From assembly GCA_004352715.1 (NCBI GenBank), contig SCFE01000048.1, positions 860,265 through 924,264 on the forward strand: DNA of 64,000 nt, in the 5' to 3' direction. Source of the DNA: Hofstenia miamia. Lineage: Eukaryota > Xenacoelomorpha > Acoela. Within the stretch, counting starts at the first letter, position 1. Every line of letters begins with the position of its first letter. The translations under genes were made by a program, and so were the position numbers. This document shows, piece by piece, positions 1-11,593 of the stretch. Below the pieces are notes generated by a model that worked only from the letters and a program-made list of their open reading frames with translations, ran no database searches and was not told where the DNA came from.

Positions 1-287
1 ATTTTTATAAGTGAACTGACTTAAAGATTAATAGTAACATACTTTTTGTATATGAATTTGAGATGAAGCAAACGATAATGGCCGTAATTTATGGCTGGAT
101 TTAGTTTCAGGTTTTCCGACAGTTGAGGTCATGCGGCTTAAGCTAACCACGCAATAAGGACTAAAAAGTTACACATCTTTCTTGCTCTCAAATGTATTCT
201 GTTTTTCACTCTTTTAGGGGATAACTTAATTTAAGTTATTTAGAATGATTGATGTCTAACTTACATATCAAGCATCACTCTGTGATG

Positions 288-505
288 ACAGTAAACAATG
301 AGAAGGCTACGTAATTGTGACTAACAATATTCTAAGACCTAGAAAAGGCGAATCTAGATACTATTTCATTAAAGAATCCAAAAAAACATGAAACATTTAT
401 TAAAATTAATAGATGCAGCCTGTTACTAAATTTCATATTATTTTGAAATTTTCCAAATCATTTGAAAACAATGAACAATTTTTTTCATTATGCGTAGAAA
501 TTTTG
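288..505. repeat. Dispersed repeat F2, copy 1
   Basis: ACAGTAAACAATGAGAAGGC through AGAAAAGGCGAATCTAGATA to TTTTTTCATTATGCG aligns with 27554-27800 with moderate divergence and small indels. No coding or structural feature is apparent. Confidence 0.65.
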
Positions 506-652
506 CAGCGTGTTATGAGTAGGAATTCCAGTCCTCACATGATATTTACCAGGGACATCACTAATAAGTGCCAAATCCTCGTTTAAATGGTTACGAAACA
601 AAGGACTAGGTGGGATGACATAAAAACAGGGATGTAAATTCTGTTTTTGCCT
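488..652 (-). pseudogene. Short coding-like remnant, unidentified
   Basis: A 54-codon open stretch without a start, containing FYVIPPSPLFRNHLNEDLAL. It borders repeat F2 copy 1. Possibly part of a transposon reading frame; family not recognised. Confidence 0.25.
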
Positions 653-1453
653 TTATCTTTAGTAAGTGTGAAATGAATACCAGTGATAAACATTAAACTG
701 GCATTGATTGTATAGATGGGAGCCAGACGTTATCAGTTTCTTTTGTAATTTATAATTAAAAACAAAAAGATAAAGCAGAAGAATAACAAATACCAAGAGA
801 GTTTGTAAAATCACCGCACTATAAAATGGATGCCTACATTGCATTTAAAAAATGAAAATAGCATTTACGCATGTCAACTTTTTAATTAAACACGTCAAAT
901 TTTAAATTACATTTGACATTAAATGCGAAAATTGGATGGCACTAAAATATTTATGAAGCTTTTAAGTATAAAATAAGTGCATTTGGAGACATTTGACTGG
1001 CTTAGAAAAAATAGCATTTAAGAGGCCATGGGTTATTTACAACTACTTGTTTCTTTGTATGGATTGACATGCAGTTTTCGACAGGTTTGTGCCTCGCATT
1101 TTTTAGATTGTCAATAATCATAGAGACTGTATATGATGACACCATACTTCTTAAAAGTGGATGTTTGCTGGGTGACAGAATATAGACTCTTATACTGGCT
1201 TGTATTATAAATTGAAATACTAAATGAAATTACAAAATATGTTAAAAATCAACCTGAAAATTTTCAAATAAAAGCCTAATTTCTTCATTATTTAAATTTG
1301 TCAATAAAACTTGGGTGCGAAAACTAAGAAAATTATGTATAACTTTGAATAAGTAACTTTCTGTTTTAATAAACAACTGGGAAGTGTAGAGCTGAATTAT
1401 TGATTTTTGAGGAATCTTAATAAAGATCCAGTAAAAGACGGCATGTGTGCCAA

Positions 1454-1767
1454 GTGGCTAATAAGCAGTCGCCAGACTCATTTCATGAGGATGACCGAAT
1501 GGAGGTGAATGAAACGCCAGTCTAGCGCAGTGACAGAAATAATCGACCACCAAGAAACATAACAAAGCATAAACGCGTACAAACAAAGGCGAGTGGTTTG
1601 TAATTGTTAAACGCGCTTTATCTGCACAGCCCAATCTGAATAAACAATCACTTCGGAATGTGCTATCAGAGGAAAAATCTAGCGTTGAGGCTTATAAAAA
1701 TAAGGCCAGTGATACTATCAAAAAAGCAGTTAAATCTATCTCGCGCTTTAAATATAAATCAGATTAA
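1454..1767 (+). pseudogene. Decayed coding remnant, unidentified
   Basis: Two open segments in different frames look like one broken frame. The first reads V-A-N-K-Q-S-P-D-S-F-H-E-D-D-R and meets a stop; the second is open at 1573-1767 and contains WFVIVKRALSAQPNLNKQSL. The composition is G+C-richer and the charged residues look protein-like, unlike the surrounding sequence. It may be a retroelement ORF1 remnant, but I recognise no family. Confidence 0.3.
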
Positions 1768-2786
1768 GCCCAAAGTTAAATCAACACGGAGGCGAAGCCA
1801 AAGGGTATGTCAAAGCGCAAATATAGCATTAAACCATGAGTTATAAGGAATCCTGAACATTTAAGGATAAAAAGATTACTCGAATCAGCTGGGTAAATGC
1901 ATGCCGCATAGACGGTGTTATATACTCGATAAGCAAGCTCAAATAGATTATACGTATCAAGGATTATATGGGACAAGTCAGTGTCTTCTGCTAACTATAC
2001 GTAGTTTTAACAATCTCAATAAATGTTACAAACAACCATTATCTCTATTTATGAAGCAACGCTATTAATTAAGTTAAATATCTGAAAAATTTAAATTTAA
2101 TTTTTGACTGCTATATGTACGTAAATTCTAAAATAATCTATACATATTTAAGAATGTTATATTTTCAGTAAAAAAATAAAATATTAACAAAAAAGATCAA
2201 AACAAAAAGGAGCAATTTCTCTAGAATGTAAATGGTTATAAATTAACATGGCGAGTTGTAATTTGTTAAAGACTTGAGCGATTTTTTTTATTATGTCAGA
2301 ATTGAAATAATGAGGTATGAACTGCATATTGGCACATTTACGAAAGCTATCCAAGTTTAAGAGAGTAAATCAATCAAATAGAAGCTTTGGGATATAAACA
2401 TGTATACTGAGTTTGTATAAACAGATTTTCAACTTGGCTGATACATATTAAACGACCTAGCGGACACTGTACGCTTAGTATGTTTGAGAATTTAAACCGG
2501 GCAACAATATACTCACTGGTTTTTGATAAACACAAGCAGTAATGAAAATACACAAGACGTAAATCTAAACCACAGGCAAATGAAACAAATCTTTAGTCAG
2601 GAAATTATTTAAGCAAATATGCTGCCAACACTTATCCATATGCCTGATATTCTTTACAATGAGTTTTATACATTTTGCCTGGCAACCCTGAATATGTTAA
2701 ATTCTACGTAAAATGTTTAGTTTGTATTATTGGGTTAGTCTTACCACGCCTGACGTCCACTTTAAAGGACAAACCGTTATCTACAT

Positions 2787-3059
2787 TTGCAAAGAATTTT
2801 CTCCAAACGTATTAGGAAATGTAGTGCAGTGTTAAAAATTTGTATTAAAGCTGTCCGAAGTAGTTGTAAAGATCAACTATGTTTTCGAAAATTTCGAATT
2901 ATTGAAAAGTATTTGAATTCTCTCCATGTTGAGCCCATGAACTTAGATCGTTTCTTGATGTGCAAAGATATCACAAACCCATTGAGGCGCCAAGTCAGAG
3001 GTGCGAAAATGAAAGAGGAGACACTCAACTATAACGTGGTGCTTTCAGATTGGGCATAG
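2787..3059 (+). CDS. Open frame of 90 codons, unidentified
   Basis: A basic 90-residue frame ending E-T-L-N-Y-N-V-V-L-S-D-W-A, in the last Eph intron. It has no domain, signal peptide or membrane segment that I can recognise. It may be a transposon remnant or chance; its length is notable for this A+T content but not decisive. Confidence 0.2.
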   Translation: MQRIFSKRIRKCSAVLKICIKAVRSSCKDQLCFRKFRIIEKYLNSLHVEPMNLDRFLMCKDITNPLRRQVRGAKMKEETLNYNVVLSDWA

Positions 3060-3799
3060 CGTTAATAGCTCTTAAGCTATAAGCGCTTAAATGTTTTTTA
3101 TAGGATCATGAAGAATTTTCAACAATCCCTGGGCTGTTTAATGAAAATTTGCGTTTTAACATAAAATTTAGCGGTTAGAAGGAGGCCGGGTAGATTGTTA
3201 AAAATTGTGCAGGACGTTTCTAAAATTCATGACATTTGAAAATGGGGATGTGATATTATAGAGGTGCTGTTTGCAAAGAGCAATTATTTAAAAATGTCAA
3301 GATGACCACTATTAATTGATGAAATCGAGAACAAGCATGTGATTAAAAATTCTGTAATTTCTCACAACTCCAGTGCGAAACAGTAAAATACGGTACAGGC
3401 GAACTCGTAAAACTGAATCAAAAATTCATTGCGAATTTACACTCGCGCACATTTTCACAAACATTGCTGCCTAATCAATAGCAATTACTAATCATCTAAT
3501 TCAGATGTAATGCACCAATCGTAAAATCGATTCACATTAAAACATTTAAGAGAAAAGCTTATTCCTAAAAGACAAATTCTAAATCCATTGCAAATCTCCT
3601 CATTCCACATTCCTCATATTTATGAACGATAGGCGAATTTACAAACTCTCTTGCCGCTGTAAACTAAGACTTCAAGTTTTAAAGTATAAGCCAAACTTCT
3701 TCGAGCAATGCTGCATATGTAAAAACGGCTTTCGGTTTAAGTTATTGAACAAATATTTAAAACATAAAAGGGTGCTATTATGTCAATCTATTTCCAAAC

Positions 3800-3932
3800 A
3801 AAAATCCGCAGTATAGCACACAAAAACACTGACAATTTTAAATAAAAATCTTCAATGTAGCACGAAAAAATCCTGACAAAGTTTTGACAAAAATCTACAA
3901 TGTAGTACACAAAAATCCTGACAAAAAACACC
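3800..3932 (+). repeat. Tandem repeat, three units of 44-45 bp
   Basis: Units start at 3800, 3844 and 3889 with AAAAATC-(C/T)(G/T/A)CA(G/A)T(A/G)TAG and each contains CACAAAAA-type and CTGACAA motifs. They have diverged from one another, so the array is old. Confidence 0.75.
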
Positions 3933-4932
3933 AGCATATCTAAAGCATCGTCTTTAGCTGGACGAACATAAACTGCAAGTACTACGCAGTTGAAATCAGA
4001 TTAAATCGGATTGTGATAAATTTTTGGTGAAAAAAAATCGATTTGCAACCAAAGTAATTCTGTTGCCAAAAGAACTTTTAGTATGCAGAAGGCAGTTTTT
4101 TTACACAAACATTTATTTTATTAGTTGTATGGTAAATACTGCATACACACATCCATAAAAAAATATATTGTATATATTGCCTTTAAAATGTGGCTTAGTG
4201 TGAAAATTTTAACTTTTAAACATAAATCTGGTCAAACAAACAAATTTTTTAAAAAAACTATTCCTCTTTTAGTGTCAAGTTGAATATTATTCAGGATGCT
4301 CTTTTGCATTGACTTTCAGTCCCCTAACTTCTAGAAAAATAGGGATAATTTTATAATTTTGAAAGACTTGTAAGGATAAATATAGTCTTCCTGACCGCTG
4401 CAGTACCAAATTAAGGATCTCATTAAATTTTATATGCTACCCACACAATTGTAATAAATTAATTTTCTTCAAAAATTGTGTGAAACTGATTGTATATTTT
4501 CTTTTATAAAAACATTAATAAGTATCTATTAACCGATTAATCGATTGAAAATTTAAAAGTTAATCGTCAAAAATGATCTTAATCACAGAAGCTGCACCAA
4601 TTTCTTCCACGACAGCAGAATTTTTTTAAATTAAATTCAATTGAAGTATTAACAAACAGATATCCCAAATTACGTAATATACCAAAAAAATACATTCAAA
4701 TAAATTAAGTGAAGAAATTAAACTACAAAGTAACTATTTCAATTAAGAAAGACAACGGTTGACAACATGATTCTTGCAGGCAATCTGTATTGAATATTGT
4801 ATTAATAACAACTTAAGCATTTGTTTATAAACGTTCATGTAAAGAAAATGTTCTGCCAGCAGAAACTGACTATCATCCAATAAATCTCTCGATTTGATTA
4901 AAATTAGAAGTAATTAAATAAACATTACTTAC

Positions 4933-5139
4933 TGGTAATGGGACAATTAACAATGCCATGTAATAATATGACATTTGGGTGTGAAAATTGTGCACAAATA
5001 GCGGCCTCGTGAATGAGAATTGTCTTCTTAAACTTGGCGCACTGATCGCCCGGGGTGGCAGTTTTCACGGAAACGAGAAAATTGTCGTCGTAGCCACTAT
5101 TCACGGTGCCGGTCAGCAATGGAGCGCCAAAACTACCAC
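4933..5139 (-). CDS. Eph: Eph exon: kinase N-lobe
   Basis: A 207-bp exon with acceptor AG at 5140-5141 and donor GTAAGT from 4932, phase 1 in and phase 1 out. It encodes GGSFGAPLLTG (glycine-rich loop), LVSVKTA (the VAIK-type lysine) and HEAAICAQFSHPNVILLHGI, which is close to the Eph E-A-(S/G)-I-M-G-Q-F-(D/S)-H-P-N-V-I-x-L-x-G motif and contains the helix-C glutamate. The loop is not canonical: the first Gly of G-x-G-x-F-G-x-V is Ser and Pro follows F-G-A. The catalytic loop and activation segment must be on later exons, which I could not find between here and the left edge. Whether the kinase is active cannot be judged from this part alone. Confidence 0.92.
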
Positions 5140-7541
5140 CTAAATGCAAGTATTGGCATTATAAATAAATAGCATGTCTTTCACGAAATTTCATTGACTG
5201 TGAGTTTAAATCGCACTGCGGCTAATGGATTTTCTCTGGCAGTAGCCGGCCCTTAGCATTTATCGTGTTAAATGACTGAAACAATTTGAAAGCATCTATC
5301 GCATATTCCTCCTTTTTTAACTATCCTTAAAGCAAGCTTGTGGAATTTTTGAAAGAAATCAAAATTGAAATTAAACAGTCAACAAGAAACTTAAATCTAT
5401 TTTAGACTATATAGCTACTGGGTAAATATCACGTTGATTTTCCCTTTTCAAATACACTCATCCAGCCGCGGTAATTTTTGAAATCAATTTCTATTGCTGT
5501 TAATAGTATTTGCAATTACTTTTGTTTAATTCATCTACAAGCTCTCCATGCTGTTGGTGATCCTCTTCTAATGTAGATAGAAAAGGTGAAAATACTGCTG
5601 ATAATTTATTATAATTTAACTGTACTCAAGCTTTAATATTAATGCTATACTCTGTAGCAACACAAATTAATTAACTAAAATATATTGTTGACAATTGTTT
5701 TAGCCGTAACACGACCACTAATCGCACTACAGCACGCAGAAAATAAGAGAAAAACGTAAATTAAAATAACTTAAAACAAACATGGCGTACAATTCAATAA
5801 ATAATTAATTTTGTAACTGAGCAAATCTATTAGTACATAGAGAATTTTGTTGTACGTTCTAAGATTGCCCAACGCAGCTTTAAATAAATATCTTCATATA
5901 CATTTTTAATTGCTGCGTTAATATAAAATAATGTAAGCATTAATTTTGATACTCTGCACTATAATTACATTTATGCTAAAAGCATTGTTTTTACAAAAAA
6001 TGGACATTTGCAATGAGGAAAACATGTGCACCCAATATTAAGAGCTATTGACAAGTCAAGCATCAACAACATATTCAAAGCTACGAGGTAAAAGAATTAG
6101 GCTCCTCAACTCCCACTTTTCTTTGTTAGGTTCTAGCTAGGTAGTCTGAGAGCAAATTGTTAATTAAATAATGACATCATTCATCTCATGTTGTAATTAA
6201 AGCGAAAAATTAAGCAAACAAAAAATTGACAGCAAAGCAACACATTTGTTTTATTTTAAATAATAAACAATATTAATCCATTTGACCATTTCCAAACAAT
6301 GTTAGTTTGTGAATACAGGGGCGGTCCTAGAAAATTTGAACGGAGGCGGTTCAGATTTTTTTCCTAGAATTATTATAAAACAATTATTTATTTGCAAGTT
6401 ATACAAAATCTTATCATATGTTGCATAAATTTCAATGATTTATGAGATTCTCCACAAACACAAAACCTTAGGGTGTACGTGGATACACACGTGAGCTATA
6501 CTTTAATCAAGGGAGCGCAAAATTTTTTGAAAAAAATGGATTATAACTTTGTAAAAATCACTAAAAATGAATTTTATGTCAAAATTTTACAAATTTCCAC
6601 AATTTTATATAATGTTTAGATGATATTTAAAAAAGGGGGCGGCCGCACACCATGTCTATGTGAGTATAAATTCAAACTTAAGTTATACATAAAATTTAAA
6701 TGGAGATTGAAAGACGGTGAAAATATCTATAAAAAACCCCCACTATATTAAGACAGAGACAAATCCATTATTGTATAAGTAATGTAAAAATAAAGGCCTA
6801 ATTAATTAATGTAACTTCACAAAAGTCAAAAAGAGATTTACAGTTTCACATAGAATAAAGCGTTTGTAAAGCGTGCTGATTGCGATTCTTCAAACATTGT
6901 CATGAATTGAAGTTGTTTAATAATTTTTAACAAAAGTTCAATTTATAGGTCTTTATTCCATTATAATTACGAAAAGAACTTAATATCGAGAGAAATAACG
7001 TAGGGAAATTGCGTTGACTTTTAAGAAAACAACTCAAATGTTTATAATAAATGACGTCGAACACGTATGTGATTGAATTAATTTCAGCAATAATTTTATT
7101 TGAAGTTGATAAAGGAATTATTCAGTGACATTTAAAACGTATATATTTGTAGTTGAATGGGCTTAAAATAATTTTCCTTTTATAATAATTAATGCTACAG
7201 ACAAATTTAATTATCCCCCAAATGAATTTTTTGACAGTTTAGTCTTCCATGCATAAGAAATAAAGCCTTCTAGATAAATAACTCTAAAAATCAGACACTT
7301 CAATGAAGTCACATTTTTGGAGCGCAATGTAATTAGCGACTTCAACAGAGTGAAATACAGTACATTATTAAAATTATCATGTTTAAATGCACTCAGCATT
7401 GTAGTGCGAATTAAGAAAAGTTTCCTTAAAATGTGAAGCGAAGATATTTACGTAATATGAAGGTCAAGAGATTCTGATAGAGTTTACAAAGAACTTTGAC
7501 AATTCTATGGGCATTAGCACGACAGCATAAGAGAACTGTAC
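5140..7541 (-). other. Eph intron within the glycine-rich loop
   Basis: About 2.4 kb between the kinase N-lobe and juxtamembrane exons. Around 6317 there is a motif (CAGGGGCGGTCCTAG) that resembles one end of a hAT-type element, but no matching opposite end is visible. Otherwise plain A+T-rich sequence. Confidence 0.7.
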
Positions 7542-7679
7542 CTGACGAGTACAAATCCGGTTCTGCCTGTTGCATGGTGATCATGTTTCCATCGATTTCT
7601 TTTGTAAAGTCGCAAAGCAGATTCGTGACATTGTCGTACATTGACGGATCCATGAATTGCTGACCGATGGGGACCTTCA
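7542..7679 (-). CDS. Eph: Eph exon: juxtamembrane segment
   Basis: A 138-bp exon with acceptor AG at 7680-7681 and donor GTACAG from 7541. It contains QFMDPSMYDN followed by DFTKEIDGNMITM, which matches the Eph juxtamembrane motif Y-(I/V)-D-P-x-x-Y-E-D-P...F-x-K-E-I-D. In the family the two tyrosines hold the kinase inhibited until phosphorylated and then recruit SH2 proteins. Here the first is Phe and the second is Tyr. The exon ends in Q-Q-A-E-P-D-L-Y-S-S plus one base, so the intron falls inside the glycine-rich loop of the kinase. The stretch between K-E-I-D and the loop is about five residues longer than usual. Confidence 0.93.
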
Positions 7680-7780
7680 CTAAAAATATAAATTAACAAA
7701 GCGCTATTCACACATGATCTATTATTCAGACCAACATTAAATTCAATCAAAATTATTGCGAAAGTTAACTTTTATAGGTT

Positions 7781-7923
7781 TGAATCGAGTTCGAGTCAAG
7801 TTGGAACCCTAACTCGTAAGTTCGAGTCGAGTTACAAATATATTTAGACTTAATTTTCTGCTCAGACTAAACTATATATATATATATATATATATATCCT
7901 AGAATTTCAAGTACTCGCAGAAC

Positions 7924-7927
<4 letters not shown>
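7781..7927. repeat. Dispersed repeat family F1, deleted copy
   Basis: It begins near TTGAATCGAGTTCGAGTC and continues GAGTCGAGTTACAAATATAT, closely similar to 11026 onward (GAGCCGAGTTGTAAATAAAT). It then jumps through a (TA)n run to the family's other end, TTTCAAGTACTCGCAGAACC. It looks like an internally deleted copy in which (TA)n occupies the deletion point. Confidence 0.6.

Positions 7928-7955
<28 letters not shown>
7873..7955. repeat. Two (TA)n runs around a repeat end
   Basis: TA dinucleotides at about 7873-7897 and 7926-7955 flank a 28-bp segment belonging to repeat family F1. Confidence 0.9.
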
Positions 7956-7957
<2 letters not shown>

Positions 7958-9803
7958 AATGATAACTGGTAGCAGCATAGAAGACATAGGCAGACACATT
8001 TGCATGTTAATATAAATCATGATCATGAATGGTTATTTAATAAACCTATTTCAAGCTATATACATGTGAATATTTATAGCGCAATATATACATAGACGTG
8101 GCGTGATAGTGTAAATACATGTCAACATGAGTTGGTTGACATATGTTACTGTTATCTTCTAAGTAAAAAATTAGCAACTATTTTAAGCGCACTAAAAATA
8201 AGATTGATATTTAAATGAAGTAGTATGTTTTTTGCATTATTGTATTGGTTGTTTTTTAATAAAAAAGCTTTTAACAAAAGTTTTATTATACGCATACTAT
8301 TATGCATTATGTAGGGACCTAATTAAACATTTTACCGTTATTCTTTTTGTGAAAAGACAATCGGTAAAAAGTCGAATGTCATTGTTTAAAAAATATTCCA
8401 GAAGCAGCTTTAATTAATTCTCTAACAATGCGTAATCTGTACCAAATTGTCCCAAGAAATGCAAACGCAGACAGCATTCAATATTTTCGAATACTTTTTG
8501 GGATATAATCTTGGAATAATTTAATGCAATTAAACATTTATTAATTAAAAGTCACTTTGACTATGGATTTCTATAAAACCAGCACGATGCGAACTACACT
8601 TTGCAATTTGGGGCAATAGAATATCAAGCGTATGGCAATATGGGGCAGAGGGCAAAATGTGAATATGGGGTAGGCCGCAACTTCTGTCACAAAAATCTGC
8701 CCCACTCCTATCACTGTTCGCAACCTATTCGTATAATAAAAATCAATGCATTTGATACAATATATGAAATTTTTTAAGCAATTTTCGCTGCATACGTTGA
8801 ATGATTATTACTACTACTAACAAAATGTGGATAAATATTTACAATTATTTCATTGCATCATGCATGCATGTACATTGGTTAAACTATGAGAAATATCAAT
8901 CAAATGTCTATAGACGCTGATTAAAGGAGAAAATTTGTGTACAGAACCATGTAGGCCCCGCAAGGTTTATAGATATCAGTACAATAGGACTGGAACCTGG
9001 AACTAAACATTTCAATGGGAGTGGAATAAAAAACGAAGGGGCTGTGATTGCAAACTAAGCCGAAGAATTTTTAAAAATCAATTTGCTTGCTAATTGGTGC
9101 AACTGCTATTGAAAGCATTGGTAAGCTATGAACAACAAATGAGACATTATAGGAGATGTAAAACTTTGAACCCAAACAACAAATTAAGCGCAATATCGAA
9201 TGAAAACAGAATAAATTGCAATTGTTCATGCATATAAACCAATTAGTAAAACTTAGCAAGTGCATAGAAAGAAATGATTTTGTTGAGGAATCGGATGTTG
9301 TGTTTTATTGATGGTATGTAATAATTACCAACCCATTGCGGATATTAAAGGAGCTCTCTTTACCTCTGCGAAATTTCCTGTCAGTAATTGATTCACGCAT
9401 TTATGGTTGCTGGACGTAATAATTAGGATATGTATCAGTAAAGAATTTGAAGGCATTTTAACAAGGAAATGCTACCATTTTCCATTTACATCCAGTCAAT
9501 CTAATTAGCGTCAGCTAACATTTCGAGTAAAATATTACAAGTCTCAATTGAGAACTATTACATGCCAAACAAGAAATTCATTAAAATGTAACGTATGAAG
9601 CGCCTACAAAACAAAAGGCTCGATTTCAAAAAAACATTACAGTAGAACACGGTAATGACGAGCCTGAAAGAGCAAACATTATGGTTATGTAAAAATCGAA
9701 TGCCTCTGATGTATTTATAATGCTTAAAAACTGCTTAAGGGTCACAACACAATTGATGCAACTTTCGATACAGTTGTATTATGCCGTATAAAAATGTAAG
9801 AAT

Positions 9804-10129
9804 TAGGGCTGTTCGATAATCAAATTACGAGAATCAATCATTATCAATATTCTCAAAGAAAAATCGAAAACAAAAAGAAAACAAATACGCATAAATTTAT
9901 AACGTAATAGGTTTAGGCTTTGGATTTAGACTAAAAACATTTTTGCGGAGACGCAAACAGTATTGCCGAACTACGATTGGTTCAAACAAAACAAATCTTA
10001 CATTTTGTCCATCTTTACAAAGACTGCTAGTTGATAATTGACTGGAATGCGGCGGAGGAATCAATCAATTATCCCTTACTAAATGCGAATTCAACCATCA
10101 ATTAACAATCAATTAATCGAACAGTCCTA
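9804..10129. mobile_element. hAT-like MITE remnant (TAGGGCTGTTCGAT ends)
   Basis: The left end TAGGGCTGTTCGATAATCAA and the complement of the right end TAGGACTGTTCGATTAATTG form an inverted pair, and further AATCAAT repeats inside face each other. It is 326 bp long with no coding frame. Flanking 8-mers (GTAAGAAT and ACAAAAAC) match at only four positions, so a target duplication is not supported; the element may be old. Confidence 0.6.
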
Positions 10130-10793
10130 ACAAAAACATAAGCTCTAAGCCTTAAGTTACACTTCGTGTAAGTATACAAAGAGCGCAGTAAATTTTTTTT
10201 TCAGTGAAGAATATTTGATAAAAATATAACAGGTTTGTTATTTGTGTAATTGTCAACATGCGTTCACTAATTAACTATCGATTTACTCATAATAATTGTA
10301 ATTGAAATATTTTTTTGTTCAACGCATTTTAGGTTATAAATATAAAAATTTAAATTAAAAAGTTTAAAATATGGATAACTTTGAAAACCACTGGGAATTA
10401 TCATTTCAAACAATGAGTATTAGTTCTTGTTAACGAATAAAAATACAAAAACGAAAACAAATATGAAGCCTGCTAGCACAACTGTCATTATAAAATAAAC
10501 ATTGCCAGCAGAACAAAAGCGATCCATTACCGACCTAATCAATTCCAATATTATTTTTAATGGGATAGGATGTGTCATTTGCAAGCTCTACTCGTCAGCA
10601 GCACACCTGTGTGGTGCCGTCTCATAAGAATCTCGTTCAAACTCCTAATCGCCTATAAATTTTAATGTGCTCATTAATTTTTTCTTTGGCGGCAGTGTAC
10701 CAATAGGTTGATTGAAATAAGTCACGTTTACCAATCAAGTAAGACTACACTAACTTCTCTAGTCCTAACAAATGAACACAACTTGTAGTTAAT

Positions 10794-10984
10794 ACAATTA
10801 AAAATATAGACAGAATATTATATAAATCTAATGAATTTTTAAGTGATACCCAGATCCTTATATATATATANNNNNNNNNNNNNNNNNNNNNNNNNNNNNN
10901 NNNNNNNNNNNNNNNNNNNNACAATTAAAAATATAGACAGAATATTATATAAATCTAATGAATTTTTAAGTGATACCCAGATCC

Positions 10985-10985
<1 letters not shown>
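10794..10985. other. 50-N gap with duplicated flanks
   Basis: N occupies 10871-10920. The 65 bp at 10794-10858 (starting ACAATTAAAAATATAGACAG) are repeated exactly at 10921-10985, each followed by a TA run. The two contig ends overlap and were probably not merged. Confidence 0.9.
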
Positions 10986-11018
<33 letters not shown>

Positions 11019-11020
<2 letters not shown>

Positions 11021-11325
11021 TTGAGCCGAGTTGTAAATAAATTTAAACTTATTATTCTCTTTAGGCTAAGCTAGATATAACTGTGCTAACCTAAAATAAA
11101 TGTGCGACAACATGTTAAAGTACATGAAAAAACCAAGCCTAATGGCTGGAAATTTCAGATAATTTGTGAAAGGTCAATGGATTCTTAGACATTACATTTT
11201 AAAATTGAAGAAAAATCGATCCTATTCACGCTAATATTGAGTTGGTTTCAAGTACTTGAAGTCTCAAGTTGAGACTTTGGGCTTCAAGTCGAATTTCGAG
11301 TACTCGCACGTCCAATGTATAATAG
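11019..11325. repeat. Dispersed repeat family F1, longer copy
   Basis: Runs from GCTTGAGCCGAGTTGTAAAT to AATTTCGAGTACTCGCACGT. Its reverse complement matches the copy at 23.1-23.5 kb at several blocks, for example AAGAATCCATTGACCT and GTTAGCACAGTT. It is preceded by a (TA)n run and the 50-N gap. The inverted, self-similar GAGTACTCGAAATTCGA ends suggest a MITE-type DNA element. Confidence 0.6.
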
Positions 11326-11416
11326 TTAGTGAGTTAATGAAATCAACTTAAGGGATATTCATGAAAGTATTTTTCCGAATTCAGGCAAAAACCTTATGGA
11401 TGGAATAAATGATTAC

Positions 11417-11593
11417 CCTCATAACGATTCGTAGTCTCGTACAATTGATCCGTGGCGATGCCTTCATATGGTTTGCGTCTGTAACAACATACAGCTGCTA
11501 GACAAACGACGCTCAGTATGAGGCAGACAGTGAGAATGATAGCCAGTGTGAAGGTTATTTCTTTCATTTGATTCTGATTGTCAGACAATGAAT
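11417..11593 (-). CDS. Eph: Eph exon: transmembrane helix
   Basis: A 177-bp exon with acceptor AG at 11594-11595 and donor GTAATC from 11416. It starts with a short polar stalk (S-L-S-D-N-Q-N-Q-M-K-E-I-T), then a single hydrophobic helix including FTLAIILTVCLILSVVCLAA, then the stop-transfer run VCCYRRKPYEG. The cytoplasmic side continues with D-Q-L-Y-E-T-T-N-R-Y-E. It fixes the topology as type I: the FN3 domains are outside and the kinase inside. Phase 1 in and phase 1 out. Two cytoplasmic tyrosines here (in Q-L-Y-E and N-R-Y-E) could be extra phosphorylation sites (inference). Confidence 0.93.

Larger units (their letters stand above)
1..4932 (-). other. Last visible Eph intron or 3' side, no exon found
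   Basis: The intron after the N-lobe exon starts at 4932. Scanning the minus strand to the left edge I found no kinase C-lobe motifs such as H-R-D-L or D-F-G, so the next exon is probably outside the window. The stretch holds a decayed plus-strand reading frame at about 1.45-1.77 kb, another open stretch at 2.79-3.06 kb, a three-unit tandem repeat near 3.8 kb and one copy of a dispersed repeat near 0.3-0.5 kb. Otherwise it is A+T-rich sequence with nothing I recognise. Confidence 0.6.
7680..11416 (-). other. Eph intron between juxtamembrane and TM exons
   Basis: About 3.7 kb. It holds two copies of a GAGTACTCGAAATTC-ended repeat family (near 7.8 and 11.0-11.3 kb), a hAT-like element at 9.8-10.1 kb and a 50-N gap with duplicated flanks at 10.8-11.0 kb. 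The region 8.0-9.8 kb shows nothing recognisable. Confidence 0.7.

Noticed and set aside
2670-2690. CTGGCAACCCTG, a possible right end of a CAGGGTTGCCAG-type MITE
   Set aside because: No matching left end was found nearby; a similar lone motif at 60726 also has no partner.
6317-6660. CAGGGGCGGTCCTAG resembling a hAT end, with a GGGGGCGGCCGC patch about 320 bp away
   Set aside because: The second patch is in the same orientation, not inverted, and no target duplication is visible.
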